Notes: generated by a model from the letters alone, not told the origin. A stretch of DNA of 64,000 nt from Nostoc sp. LEGE 06077 (GCF_015207705.1 NZ_JADEWI010000003.1:62001-126000); one strand, 5' to 3'; shown: positions 9,523-15,581, numbered from the stretch's first letter. Program-made: numbers and translations.

Positions 9523-10545
9523 ATGACGCAATCATTCAATCCAGTCCGAGAGTGGGAACAACGTCGTGATCAAGCAACCCGCTATTACCAGCAAGGTAAA
9601 CTTCAAGAATCACTCGCTCTGGCAACCAAAAATCTAGAATTAGCTAGAGCAATTTCTGATCGAGCCAAAGAGGGTTACACATTAAACGATCTGGGTTTAG
9701 CTCACCTTGGTTGCTGGCAACCTCAAAAAGCATTAGAGTGTTTTGAGCAGGCACTTTTAGTTGCTAAAGATATAAGTAACGCCAGAGCAGAAGCAACTGC
9801 CCTCAGTAATATTGGTTCTACTTACAGCCGTCTCGGAAAGTTTTCGCAAGCACTGAAATATTTAGATCAAGCCCTGGAAATTTTTAGAAAATTGCAAGAT
9901 ACTGAGGGTGAAGTTTCGACTCTCAACGATGTGGCACTAATTTACACTAAATTGGGAGAACCTAAACGTGCGCTATTGTTACAACACCAAATTCTCTCAA
10001 TGCGGCGGTTGTTAGGCGACTTTTCTGGTGAAGCAACAACATTAAATGGTCTTGGGTATGCTTACAGTATCTTAGGCAAGCATGGGCAAGCTCTAGAATA
10101 TTTGCAAGAAGCACTTTCTATTCAACGAGCCGTCAAAAATCTTGTTGGTGAAGCCACCACTATGAATAATATTGCTTCTGTCTACAGCGATTTAGGGCAA
10201 CCTAAACAGGCACTGCTACTTTACTATCAAGTACTTTTGTCTCGCCGCGCACTCAAAGACCGTTCAGGTGAAGCAACAACCCTAAACAACATTGGTTATA
10301 CCTATAACATCCTGGGTAATAACTGGCAGGCGATGAAATTTTATAAACAAGCAATTGTAATTTATCAAGAATTAGGCGATCGCCTCGGAGAAATTTCCAC
10401 CTTGTTGAATATAGGTAACTTATACGCCTCAACAAAACGCAAAAAGAAAGCGCTATCTTGCTACCAAAATGCCCATGAATTATCTCAGCAAATTGAGTAT
10501 CAACCACTCTCAGAGAAAGTACAGCAGCACCTAGATTCTCTGTAG
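9523..10545 (+). CDS. tetratricopeptide repeat protein
   Basis: The 340-aa protein is built almost entirely from TPR units of about 40 residues (TPR/Kinesin-light-chain style). They recur as GEATTLNNIGYTYNILGN and close variants, about seven in a row from residue 15 to 335. There is no signal peptide, membrane segment or catalytic domain, so a cytoplasmic protein-interaction role is inferred. Its 3' end lies 14 bp from the last gene of the oppositely oriented tRNA array. A related TPR protein begins at 63007. Confidence 0.85.
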   Translation: MTQSFNPVREWEQRRDQATRYYQQGKLQESLALATKNLELARAISDRAKEGYTLNDLGLAHLGCWQPQKALECFEQALLVAKDISNARAEATALSNIGSTYSRLGKFSQALKYLDQALEIFRKLQDTEGEVSTLNDVALIYTKLGEPKRALLLQHQILSMRRLLGDFSGEATTLNGLGYAYSILGKHGQALEYLQEALSIQRAVKNLVGEATTMNNIASVYSDLGQPKQALLLYYQVLLSRRALKDRSGEATTLNNIGYTYNILGNNWQAMKFYKQAIVIYQELGDRLGEISTLLNIGNLYASTKRKKKALSCYQNAHELSQQIEYQPLSEKVQQHLDSL

Positions 10546-10559
10546 AGTTTGATTGAAAG

Positions 10560-10631
10560 TGAGTGGTAGAGGAGTCGAACCTCTCTGTTGCGGATTAAAA
10601 GCCCGCTGCACCGCCGCTATGCCAACCACCC
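10560..10631 (-). tRNA. tRNA-Lys(UUU), last gene of the array
   Basis: Acceptor GGGTGGT pairs with ACCACTC; the anticodon loop is CTTTTAA and the T-loop TTCGACT. The discriminator is A and CCA is not encoded. The D-arm is GC-rich and atypical. Confidence 0.8.
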
Positions 10632-10658
10632 ATGTATGAAATAAGGAGTGGGAAGTAA

Positions 10659-10730
10659 TCCACCAGGAAGGTACTGCCCCTCCTATGACTGTGTTATCAG
10701 CACAGCGCCTCACTTTTCGGCTTCTGGTGG
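10659..10730 (-). tRNA. tRNA-Ile(GAU), degenerate loops
   Basis: Perfect acceptor CCACCAG/CTGGTGG and a perfect anticodon stem CTGTG/CACAG with loop CTGATAA. The D-loop lacks the GG pair and the T-loop is GGCAGTA instead of a TTCRANT type. Stems are intact but the elbow contacts appear lost. Confidence 0.65.
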
Positions 10731-10734
10731 AAGG

Positions 10735-10817
10735 CGGAAGATGGAGGAATTGAACCACCAGGTTTTACCCTGCTCTAGTTTTCAAGACTAGTTGCCCTCC
10801 TTTGAGCAGCATCTTCC
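10735..10817 (-). tRNA. tRNA-Ser(UGA)
   Basis: Class II tRNA: acceptor GGAAGAT/ATCTTCC, anticodon loop CTTGAAA, long variable arm and discriminator G. No encoded CCA. Confidence 0.88.
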
Positions 10818-10823
10818 ATTCAG

Positions 10824-10899
10824 GGGTGTCCGACGAGACTTGAACTCGCTATGACTGGTTCCACAAACCAGTGCCTCGACCGCTTTGGCTTCAGACACC
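10824..10899 (-). tRNA. tRNA-His(GUG) without encoded G-1
   Basis: Acceptor GGTGTCT/GGACACC, anticodon loop TTGTGGA, and the His-type discriminator C73. The base before position 1 is T, not the G-1 usually encoded in bacterial tRNA-His genes. Confidence 0.85.
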
Positions 10900-10904
10900 A
10901 TCAA

Positions 10905-10978
10905 TGGAATCAATGGGAATTGAACCCATAACTTCCTGCTTGCAAGGCAGGCGCTCTAGCCATTTGAGCTATGACCCC
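10905..10978 (-). tRNA. tRNA-Ala(UGC)
   Basis: Acceptor GGGGTCA/TGATTCC, anticodon stem CCTGC/GCAGG with loop CTTGCAA, T-loop TTCAATT, discriminator A. No encoded CCA. Confidence 0.9.
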
Positions 10979-11063
10979 ATGAAGAAAGTAAAAAGAGCAA
11001 AGTAAAAAGTAAAAATTTAATTTTTGTTTTGCCTTTTAACTTTTAACTTTTGACTTGTTCAGG

Positions 11064-11137
11064 CGAGAGTGGTAGGACTCAAACCTACAACCTTCGAGTT
11101 AGAAGCTCGATGCTCTCTTCGATTGAGCTACACTCCC
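11064..11137 (-). tRNA. tRNA-Arg(UCU)
   Basis: Acceptor GGGAGTG/CACTCTC, anticodon stem TCGAG/CTCGA with loop CTTCTAA, discriminator G. The 85-bp spacer on its 3' side is AT-rich with AAAGTAAAAAGT-like repeats. Confidence 0.9.
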
Positions 11138-11146
11138 AATGATTGG

Positions 11147-11218
11147 TAGTCCTGGCAGGAATCGAACCCGCAACTTATTGCTTGTAAGGCAATTGCTCTA
11201 CCGTTGAACTACAGGACT
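11147..11218 (-). tRNA. tRNA-Val(UAC), CCA encoded
   Basis: Acceptor AGTCCTG/CAGGACT, anticodon loop CTTACAA, T-loop TTCGATT. The discriminator A is followed by a genomically encoded CCA (11144-11146). Confidence 0.9.
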
Positions 11219-11220
11219 AC

Positions 11221-11278
11221 GCAAGCTTCGTACGCTGAATGTGGCGCACTCAGATGCTACCGATTACATCACACCCGC
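11221..11278 (-). pseudogene. decayed tRNA remnant between Val and Gly
   Basis: A tRNA-like 5' half is visible: GCGGGTG, then a D-arm GATG/CATC with a TAATCGGTAG loop, then a poor anticodon stem CTGAG/TTCAG. No T-stem or 3' acceptor strand can be found before the Val gene, so it looks truncated. Confidence 0.5.
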
Positions 11279-11287
11279 AAGTTTCAG

Positions 11288-11358
11288 AGCGATCGACGAG
11301 ACTCGAACTCGTACCGTGAGTTTGGAAGACTCTGATGCTGCCATTACACCACGATCGC
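11288..11358 (-). tRNA. tRNA-Gly(UCC) with HIP1-like acceptor stem
   Basis: Anticodon loop CTTCCAA, T-loop TTCGAGT. The acceptor GCGATCG/CGATCGC is itself most of a HIP1 palindrome. Discriminator T; CCA is not encoded. Confidence 0.88.
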
Positions 11359-11370
11359 ATCGTATTCTGG

Positions 11371-11443
11371 GGCTGGTGACAGGAATTGAACCTGCAACCT
11401 ACTGATTACAAGTCAGTTGCTCTGCCAGTTGAGCTACACCAGC
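11371..11443 (-). tRNA. tRNA-Thr(UGU), CCA encoded
   Basis: Acceptor GCTGGTG/CACCAGC, anticodon stem ACTGA/TCAGT with loop CTTGTAA. The discriminator reads C and is followed by encoded CCA (11368-11370). C73 is unusual for Thr. Confidence 0.87.
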
Positions 11444-11455
11444 ACTCAATTTTGG

Positions 11456-11529
11456 TGACGGGGGCAGGAGTTGCACCTGCTGATATGAGGCTTATGAGAC
11501 CTTTAAGCCACTCTTGCTCCATCCCCGCA
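11456..11529 (-). tRNA. tRNA-Met(CAU), mismatched first pair, CCA encoded
   Basis: Anticodon loop CTCATAA. The acceptor TGCGGGG/CCCCGTC has a T1-C72 mismatch resembling an initiator, but the anticodon stem lacks the three G-C pairs of initiators. T-loop TGCAACT. A73 is followed by encoded CCA (11453-11455). Confidence 0.7.
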
Positions 11530-11538
11530 TTTCACCAA

Positions 11539-11612
11539 TGCCCCTGACTGGATTTGAACCAGTAACCTCCTCGTTCTAAGCGAAGCGCCTCTTCCGGTTG
11601 GGCTACAAGGGC
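11539..11612 (-). tRNA. tRNA with Leu anticodon UAG and short variable arm
   Basis: Acceptor GCCCTTG/CAGGGGC, anticodon stem CTTCG/CGAGG with loop CTTAGAA, a five-base variable region and A73. Leucine tRNAs are normally class II with a long variable arm; this one is class I in shape. No encoded CCA. Confidence 0.78.
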
Positions 11613-11624
11613 ATACTCTGATTT

Positions 11625-11701
<77 letters not shown>

Positions 11702-11705
11702 TTAG

Positions 11706-11805
11706 TACCCCTGACAGGATTTGTAGACGCGAAGCGGCTTCCCGAAGGGTAGCTGTAAAATCTGGACTCTGATTCCAGCACGTATGCCAGTTCCGTCACA
11801 GGGGC
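11706..11805 (-). tRNA. tRNA-Leu(CAG) interrupted by a palindromic repeat in the T-arm
   Basis: Acceptor GCCCCTG/CAGGGGT, Leu-like D-arm, anticodon stem CTGGA/TCCAG with loop ATCAGAG, variable region ATTTT. A repeat of about 30 bases replaces the start of the T-loop, leaving ACAG and CTGT as a possible T-stem. The gene is about 100 bases instead of 74. It could be a pseudogene. Confidence 0.6.
11723..11752. repeat. short palindromic repeat inside the tRNA-Leu(CAG) gene
   Basis: The unit contains GAAGCGGCTTC and CCCGAAGGG mini-hairpins. It belongs to the dispersed Nostoc repeats with GACGCGAAGCGGCTTCCCG cores. The flanks rejoin into a normal T-arm when it is removed. Confidence 0.75.
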
Positions 11806-11808
11806 ATA

Positions 11809-11882
11809 TCGGGATGGCAGGATTTGAACCTGCAACCTTCAGCTCCCAAAGCTGCCGCGCTACCAAGTTGCGCCACATCCCG
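11809..11882 (-). tRNA. tRNA-Pro(UGG)
   Basis: Acceptor CGGGATG/CATCCCG, anticodon loop TTTGGGA, T-loop TTCAAAT, discriminator A. No encoded CCA. Confidence 0.88.
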
Positions 11883-11886
11883 TTGG

Positions 11887-11962
11887 TACTCCTGGTGGGA
11901 GTTGAACCCACACAATTAACAGATTTTAAGTCTGCCGCCTCTGCCAGTTGGGCTACAGGAGC
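11887..11962 (-). tRNA. tRNA with Leu anticodon UAA and short variable arm, CCA encoded
   Basis: Acceptor GCTCCTG/CAGGAGT, anticodon stem GCAGA/TCTGT with loop CTTAAAA, variable region of about seven bases, A73 followed by encoded CCA (11884-11886). Class I shape with a leucine anticodon. No group I intron is present. Confidence 0.8.
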
Positions 11963-11971
11963 TAGTTTTGG

Positions 11972-12045
11972 TACTCTTGGTGGGATTTGAACCCACAACA
12001 TACCGTTTTTGAGACGGCAGCCTCTTCCAATTGGGCTACAAGAGC
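11972..12045 (-). tRNA. tRNA with Leu anticodon CAA and short variable arm, CCA encoded
   Basis: Acceptor GCTCTTG/CAAGAGT, anticodon stem GCCGT/ACGGT with loop CTCAAAA, five-base variable region, A73 plus encoded CCA (11969-11971). The D-arm GCCCAATTGGAAGAGGC closely matches the UAA and UAG genes. Confidence 0.8.
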
Positions 12046-12054
12046 AAAGTTTGG

Positions 12055-12127
12055 CAGCCCTGCCAAGGGTCGAATCTGGAATCTTCGCCTTCAAAGGGCG
12101 GGATGTTGCCAATTACACCACAGGGCT
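12055..12127 (-). tRNA. tRNA-Gln(UUG), CCA encoded
   Basis: Acceptor AGCCCTG/CAGGGCT, anticodon loop CTTTGAA, Gln-type G73 followed by encoded CCA (12052-12054). The T-stem CCAGA/CTTGG has one mismatch. Confidence 0.82.
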
Positions 12128-12130
12128 TTA

Positions 12131-12203
12131 TTGCCAGGGCAGGGTTTGAACCTGCAACCTCATCGTTCAGAGCGATGCGACTTTCCAATTCGTCCACCCG
12201 GCA
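12131..12203 (-). tRNA. tRNA-Gln(CUG)
   Basis: Acceptor TGCCGGG/CCTGGCA, perfect anticodon stem CATCG/CGATG with loop CTCTGAA. The discriminator is A rather than the usual G for Gln. No encoded CCA. Confidence 0.83.
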
Positions 12204-12211
12204 ATGAATGG

Positions 12212-12284
12212 CTGCCTCGGCAGGGTTTGAACCTGCGACCTTTCGCTTAACAGGCGATCGCTACTACCACTGAGCTACGAGGCA
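12212..12284 (-). tRNA. tRNA-Asn(GUU), CCA encoded, HIP1 in anticodon stem
   Basis: Acceptor TGCCTCG/CGAGGCA, anticodon loop CTGTTAA, G73 plus encoded CCA (12209-12211). A full GCGATCGC octamer spans the 5' side of the anticodon stem and the outermost pair is mismatched. Confidence 0.85.
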
Positions 12285-12290
12285 ACGCAG

Positions 12291-12364
12291 CCCCCCAGGT
12301 CGGAATCGAACCGACGACCTCCTGTTTTTCAAACAGGCGCTACTACCAACTGAGCTACCAGGGG
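12291..12364 (-). tRNA. tRNA-Phe(GAA)
   Basis: Acceptor CCCCTGG/CTGGGGG, anticodon stem CCTGT/ACAGG with loop TTGAAAA, T-loop TTCGATT. Discriminator G is unusual for Phe. No encoded CCA. Confidence 0.87.
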
Positions 12365-12370
12365 ATAAGA

Positions 12371-12439
12371 AGGAGAGATGGGTAATTACCCCGTGGACTG
12401 GTTTAATTCAACTTGAATCAGCCACTCCACCACCTCTCC
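12371..12439 (-). pseudogene. degenerate tRNA-like gene, anticodon not assignable
   Basis: The acceptor GGAGAGG/TCTCTCC matches the Ser genes of the array. The T-arm is GGG/CCC around GTAATTA. The middle folds best as one rod (GTGGA/TCCAC, CTG/CAG, ATTCAA/TTGAAT) rather than separate D and anticodon arms. Probably a decayed Ser-type gene. Confidence 0.55.
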
Positions 12440-12446
12440 TATGTAA

Positions 12447-12521
12447 CGAGAGCGGAGGGATTTGAACCCTCAAGTCTTCAGTTTCGTAGACTGAGATGTT
12501 ATCCAGTTACACCACACTCTC
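12447..12521 (-). tRNA. tRNA-Arg(ACG)
   Basis: Acceptor GAGAGTG/CGCTCTC, anticodon stem TCAGT/ACTGA with loop CTACGAA (A34 a likely inosine site), discriminator G. No encoded CCA. A 63-bp spacer precedes the Ser(GCU) gene. Confidence 0.9.
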
Positions 12522-12584
12522 AATAGAGATTAGGGGCTAGAGACTAGGGCTAGTATTGTTACTCAGCACTCAGCACTTGTCAGG

Positions 12585-12674
12585 CGGAGAGAGAGGGATT
12601 TGAACCCTCGACGGATATTAACTACCCGTTTCCTCTTAGCAGGAGGATGCTTTTAGCCACTCAGCCACCTCTCC
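12585..12674 (-). tRNA. tRNA-Ser(GCU)
   Basis: Class II: acceptor GGAGAGG/TCTCTCC, anticodon stem TCCTC/GAGGA with loop CTGCTAA, a paired long variable arm, discriminator G. No encoded CCA. Confidence 0.92.
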
Positions 12675-12678
12675 ACAG

Positions 12679-12761
12679 TGGGTCGAGCAGGATTTGAACC
12701 TGCGAACAAAATAGAACAGTTTTACAGACTGTCGCCTTTAACCAGACTCGGCCATCGACCC
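12679..12761 (-). tRNA. tRNA-Tyr(GUA)
   Basis: Class II: acceptor GGGTCGA/TCGACCC, anticodon stem ACAGT/ACTGT with loop CTGTAAA, long variable arm, A73. No encoded CCA. Confidence 0.92.
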
Positions 12762-12765
12762 ATAA

Positions 12766-12837
12766 TTCCCCCGACGAGAATTGAACTCGCATCTCCGCTT
12801 TGAAAGAGCAGCGACTTAACCGTTCGTCCACGGGGGT
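12766..12837 (-). tRNA. tRNA-Glu(UUC), divergent copy
   Basis: Acceptor ACCCCCG/CGGGGGA has an A1-A72 mismatch; anticodon stem CTGCT/AGCGG with loop CTTTCAA. It differs strongly from the two canonical Glu genes at 19715 and 19836. No encoded CCA. Confidence 0.8.
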
Positions 12838-12847
12838 AAGAATAAAA

Positions 12848-12919
12848 CGCAGGGACTAGGATTTGAACCTAGAACATCGGATTTGGAGTCACGAGGTGTT
12901 GCCGTTACACCATCCCTGC
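12848..12919 (-). tRNA. tRNA-Trp(CCA) with bulged anticodon stem
   Basis: Acceptor GCAGGGA/TCCCTGC, loop CTCCAAA, T-stem CTAGG/CCTAG, G73. The anticodon stem pairs only if one T is bulged (TCG-T-GA against TCCGA). Confidence 0.7.
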
Positions 12920-12924
12920 ATTGG

Positions 12925-12997
12925 TGGCAGTGGTGGGAGTTGCACCCACATCAACCAGGGTATGAACCTGGTGCTTTGCTAGTTAAGCTACACTGCA
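12925..12997 (-). tRNA. tRNA-Met(CAU), second copy, CCA encoded
   Basis: Acceptor TGCAGTG/CACTGCC with a T1-C72 mismatch, perfect anticodon stem CCAGG/CCTGG with loop TTCATAC, T-loop TGCAACT, A73 and encoded CCA (12922-12924). Whether it acts as initiator, elongator or lysidine-modified Ile tRNA is unknown. Confidence 0.78.
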
Positions 12998-13006
12998 ATA
13001 CACCAA

Positions 13007-13079
13007 AGGCTGAGGTGAGAATCGAACTCACGATATCGGTTTTGCAGACCAATGCCTTCAACCACTTGGCTACTCAGCC
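13007..13079 (-). tRNA. tRNA-Cys(GCA)
   Basis: Acceptor GGCTGAG/CTCAGCC, anticodon loop CTGCAAA, T-loop TTCGATT, and T73 as expected for Cys. No encoded CCA. Confidence 0.9.
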
Positions 13080-13085
13080 TTATGG

Positions 13086-13144
13086 GAGCCTTGACGGGAG
13101 TTGCACTGAGAGGCACAGCGACTTATCTAGTCGTCCACAAGGCT
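13086..13144 (-). pseudogene. internally deleted tRNA pseudogene
   Basis: Perfect acceptor AGCCTTG/CAAGGCT, a D-arm GAC/GTC, and a T-loop TGCAACT like the Met genes. The anticodon arm and 5' half of the T-stem are collapsed to 13 bases, giving 59 bases in all. A CCA follows the acceptor (13083-13085). Confidence 0.65.
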
Positions 13145-13147
13145 ACA

Positions 13148-13221
13148 CGGGAGTAACGAGACTTGAACTCGCAACCTATCGCTCGACAGGCGATCGCTCT
13201 AACCATTTGAGCTATACCCCC
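13148..13221 (-). tRNA. tRNA-Asp(GUC), first gene of the array
   Basis: Acceptor GGGGGTA/TACTCCC, anticodon stem ATCGC/GCGAT with loop CTGTCGA, Asp-type G73. A GCGATCGC octamer forms the 5' anticodon stem. It is the promoter-proximal gene of the array. Confidence 0.9.
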
Positions 13222-13227
13222 ATGTTT

Positions 13228-13269
13228 AATATCTGTGCCTATTTTGTTAGGCTCACAGGCACAGATATT
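13228..13269. promoter_or_regulatory. perfect inverted repeat in the leader of the tRNA array
   Basis: AATATCTGTGCCT at 13228-13240 is the exact reverse complement of 13257-13269, with 16 bases between. It sits seven bases upstream of tRNA-Asp on the transcribed strand. It could be an operator, a processing hairpin, or a terminator/attenuator of the array transcript. Confidence 0.6.
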
Positions 13270-13730
13270 TGATGAACTTGCCCATTCCTTATTCAGTTTT
13301 CAAGGTTCGGAAAAATTACTTTGCTTGAGAAAAGCTGTTAATTAAATAACTGACGCTCTAAGTAATAAACCTGTTGTGTATTACTGATGTATGCGGCGGT
13401 TTTCGCTTTAGCCCACTGAGAACTTTTGGCTTTGATGTCCTCTACCTCAATTTGTTTAGAAGTGGGAGAGGCTGGTTTTACTGGAAACTTGTTTTTGTTC
13501 CAGTATCTGTTCTGTATTTGGATGTAGAACATGACTTTTATCCTTGGGAGGCTTTGTCTTTCACCTCACTACATAAATACTACAATTATGCTACAAAAAA
13601 TGTCAAGGGGTTGAGGAAAATTTTTTTGAAATTGCTGAAAACATAGATGGTGCTGGACTTACAGCTTATTAAGCTCCCTGAAAAGTAAAACTACAAGCTT
13701 ATGATTGGCTGAATATTTTAGGAGTCTGAT
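13270..13730. other. divergent intergenic region between tRNA array and deacetylase
   Basis: About 460 bp, AT-rich, with no convincing ORF. It should contain the promoter of the tRNA array (- strand) and of the deacetylase (+ strand, with AGGAG at about 13720). Short ORFs here have no recognisable features. Confidence 0.5.
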
Positions 13731-14573
13731 GTGACAAATAAAATCCTGAAGCAATACCGAATATTTGGTTTTGTGGCGATCTCCTACTTTGTAACAGCTT
13801 GTAGCACATTCCCACAATTAACTATTCATCAGCCAATCAGCAAAGTCTTAGCTACAAAAGTTCTAGATAATTGGGTACAAAGCCAAATTGAGGTTCAATT
13901 ACCCTTATCAACCCAAATAGAACAAGAAAGCTTGACCATTCCAGCTAAATTTCAAGGAAAAACTTTATATAAGGTAGAACCTGGTAATAAAGATAAAGTT
14001 ATTGCTTTGACAGTTGATGATGGCCCTTGGCCAAAAACAACCTTACAAATGCTGGATATCTTCAAAGCAAATAATGTTAAGGTGACATTTTTTTGGGTAG
14101 GAAGTGCTTTACAAGCAAATACCGAAATCGCCAAACAAGTTGTAGCTGAAGGACACGCCATTGGCAACCATACTTGGCATCACTGGTATAAACAAATGGA
14201 TGAAGCTACAGCCAAAAAAGAAATTGACCGCACATCTGATCTGATTTACAAAACTACAGGAGTCAAAACTACGCTGTTTCGACCGCCTGGAGGTTTTTTA
14301 AATAATGGATTAGCGGCTTATGCCAAAAGCCAGAAATATTCTGTAGTTATGTGGTCTTTGACTTCAGCCGACACTGATCCTCACGCCAAACCCCAAGCAT
14401 TTGTTAACAATGTGTTGAAAGGCGCAAAACCAGGAGCTATTGTTTTAATGCACGATGGTGGAGGCGATCGCCATAGAACAGTAGAAGCACTTCCACAAAT
14501 CATCACCGGGCTGAAACAGCAAGGCTACAGATTTGTGACAATACCTGAACTACTACAAGAAAGTGGAAAGTAG
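13731..14573 (+). CDS. polysaccharide deacetylase (NodB family) lipoprotein
   Basis: The 280-aa protein begins with a lipoprotein signal ending in VTAC (Cys24). The NodB domain (about 85-275) has motif 1 TVDDGP (Asp96, Asp97), motif 2 NHTWHH with metal ligands His147 and His151, motif 3 RPPGG (184-188) and motif 5 LMHDGG (His241). It probably removes acetyl groups from peptidoglycan or another envelope glycan at the cell surface. The start is a GTG at 13731 with AGGAG eight bases upstream; the overlapping ATG is followed at once by a stop. A palindromic terminator follows. Confidence 0.92.
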   Translation: MTNKILKQYRIFGFVAISYFVTACSTFPQLTIHQPISKVLATKVLDNWVQSQIEVQLPLSTQIEQESLTIPAKFQGKTLYKVEPGNKDKVIALTVDDGPWPKTTLQMLDIFKANNVKVTFFWVGSALQANTEIAKQVVAEGHAIGNHTWHHWYKQMDEATAKKEIDRTSDLIYKTTGVKTTLFRPPGGFLNNGLAAYAKSQKYSVVMWSLTSADTDPHAKPQAFVNNVLKGAKPGAIVLMHDGGGDRHRTVEALPQIITGLKQQGYRFVTIPELLQESGK

Positions 14574-14605
14574 AAGTATGAAATTTCATACTTCATATTT
14601 TTTTA
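14573..14605. terminator. palindromic terminator of the deacetylase gene
   Basis: Positions 14573-14594 form a perfect 22-bp palindrome (GAAGTATGAAA and its complement), then a T-run at 14598-14605. It lies between convergent genes and may serve both strands. Confidence 0.7.
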
Positions 14606-14992
14606 CTCGCTCATCACCGAGGCGCAAGCTTGTGCTTCTTGCCAAAGTTTATGCACAAAGAACTCAGTGCGATCGCTCATTGTGGTGATGAACACACCTA
14701 CAGAATCTTCAGCACCACTTGTTAGCCAAGAACCCCGCAGAGTAACTTCCACATATTCGCTATCGCAGACACATAAGGCCATGACTTCCCGATCGTCTCG
14801 TTTCACCTCAGCCTTGAGTGCATCTACCCCTGGCAAATCAACAGGTAGCAAAAAGGAAGCAGTACTTGGTTCAACACACAGATTTTGTCCAACGCGCATG
14901 GCGAAAATGACTCGCTGCGTTACCCAATCCTCTAGTGAATGAGGAATACACTCTAAACAAAAGCTCCTTTCGGTGTAAGTTAATTTCAGCAT
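14603..14992 (-). CDS. conserved-looking hypothetical protein, HNH gene partner
   Basis: A 129-aa soluble protein without a signal peptide or membrane segment. I recognise no domain. It contains several Cys (near residues 12, 15, 39 and 73-75) and mixed alpha/beta composition. It starts at an ATG 16 bp after the stop of the HNH gene at 15009 on the same strand, so the two are probably co-transcribed. Function unknown. Confidence 0.65.
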   Translation of the reverse strand: MLKLTYTERSFCLECIPHSLEDWVTQRVIFAMRVGQNLCVEPSTASFLLPVDLPGVDALKAEVKRDDREVMALCVCDSEYVEVTLRGSWLTSGAEDSVGVFITTMSDRTEFFVHKLWQEAQACASVMSE

Positions 14993-15008
14993 TCCTTATG
15001 CTCTCCTG

Positions 15009-15527
15009 CTATTCCAGGTTTGCTTGCACATTTGTCCAAAACTGTTCTGCAAAAGCGATCGCTGGGTGGATTGGTGCTTTTGGTATTTTCCGAAGCTGCA
15101 TTCCAGCCTCAGACAAAGTGCGATCGCTTTTACGGGAGTTACATCTTTCACAAGCTGTGACTACGTTATCCCAAGTATGTAAACCACCCTTAGATCGTGG
15201 AATCACATGATCTAACGTCAGGCGTTTGCTGCTACCGCAATATTGACAAGTATGATGGTCTCGCCGCAAAACTTCCCGGCGATTTACTGGTGGTACTTTC
15301 CATGTCCGCTCTCTGGAGCCAATTTTCAATCGGATGTGTTTTGGCACTTCAATTACTAGACTAGGTGAATTAACTCGCCACCCGCCTTCCGAAGTAAAAC
15401 CTAGTGGTTCTGCTTTGTTTGTTACTAATAGCACAATTGCTCGCTTGATATTTACCCGACACAGTGGCAAGTAATTTTGCGAGAACACCACTACGGATTG
15501 CTCTAACACTTGCATTGCGGTCGTCAC
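15009..15527 (-). CDS. HNH endonuclease
   Basis: The C-terminal half holds a complete HNH module: CQYCG zinc knuckle, LTLDHVIPRSKGG with the catalytic His, and the second CERCNSRKSDRTL knuckle. The N-terminal 85 residues are a conserved extension common in cyanobacterial HNH proteins. The start is a GTG at 15527 with AAGGAG upstream. There is no group I intron or methylase beside it. A terminator hairpin lies immediately upstream (15548-15581), so transcription may come by read-through. Confidence 0.88.
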   Translation of the reverse strand: MTTAMQVLEQSVVVFSQNYLPLCRVNIKRAIVLLVTNKAEPLGFTSEGGWRVNSPSLVIEVPKHIRLKIGSRERTWKVPPVNRREVLRRDHHTCQYCGSSKRLTLDHVIPRSKGGLHTWDNVVTACERCNSRKSDRTLSEAGMQLRKIPKAPIHPAIAFAEQFWTNVQANLE

Positions 15528-15540
15528 AGCTTCACTCCTT

Positions 15541-15581
15541 ATTAAAAAACCCCCGCTTCTTGTCTAGGTGAAGCGGGGGTT
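15541..15581 (-). terminator. Rho-independent terminator
   Basis: AACCCCCGCTTC (15548-15559) and GAAGCGGGGGTT (15570-15581) form a perfect 12-bp stem with a 10-base loop. It is followed on the - strand by TTTTTTAAT. It ends the transcript of the 15609-15857 gene just before the HNH ribosome site. Confidence 0.85.

Noticed and set aside
11539-11612. Reading the UAG-anticodon tRNA as an amber suppressor
   Set aside because: An anticodon written UAG pairs with the leucine codon CUA; a suppressor of UAG stop codons would need anticodon CUA.
11702-13272. Several open frames of 60-136 codons on both strands overlapping the tRNA array
   Set aside because: They run across several tRNA genes, and their peptide motifs (for example repeated QGLNLQP or GFEPAT) are translations of T-arm sequences, so they are not proteins.
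13338-13646. Short overlapping frames on both strands upstream of the deacetylase
   Set aside because: No ribosome sites, low-complexity or unlikely composition, and they occupy the promoter region of the tRNA array and deacetylase.
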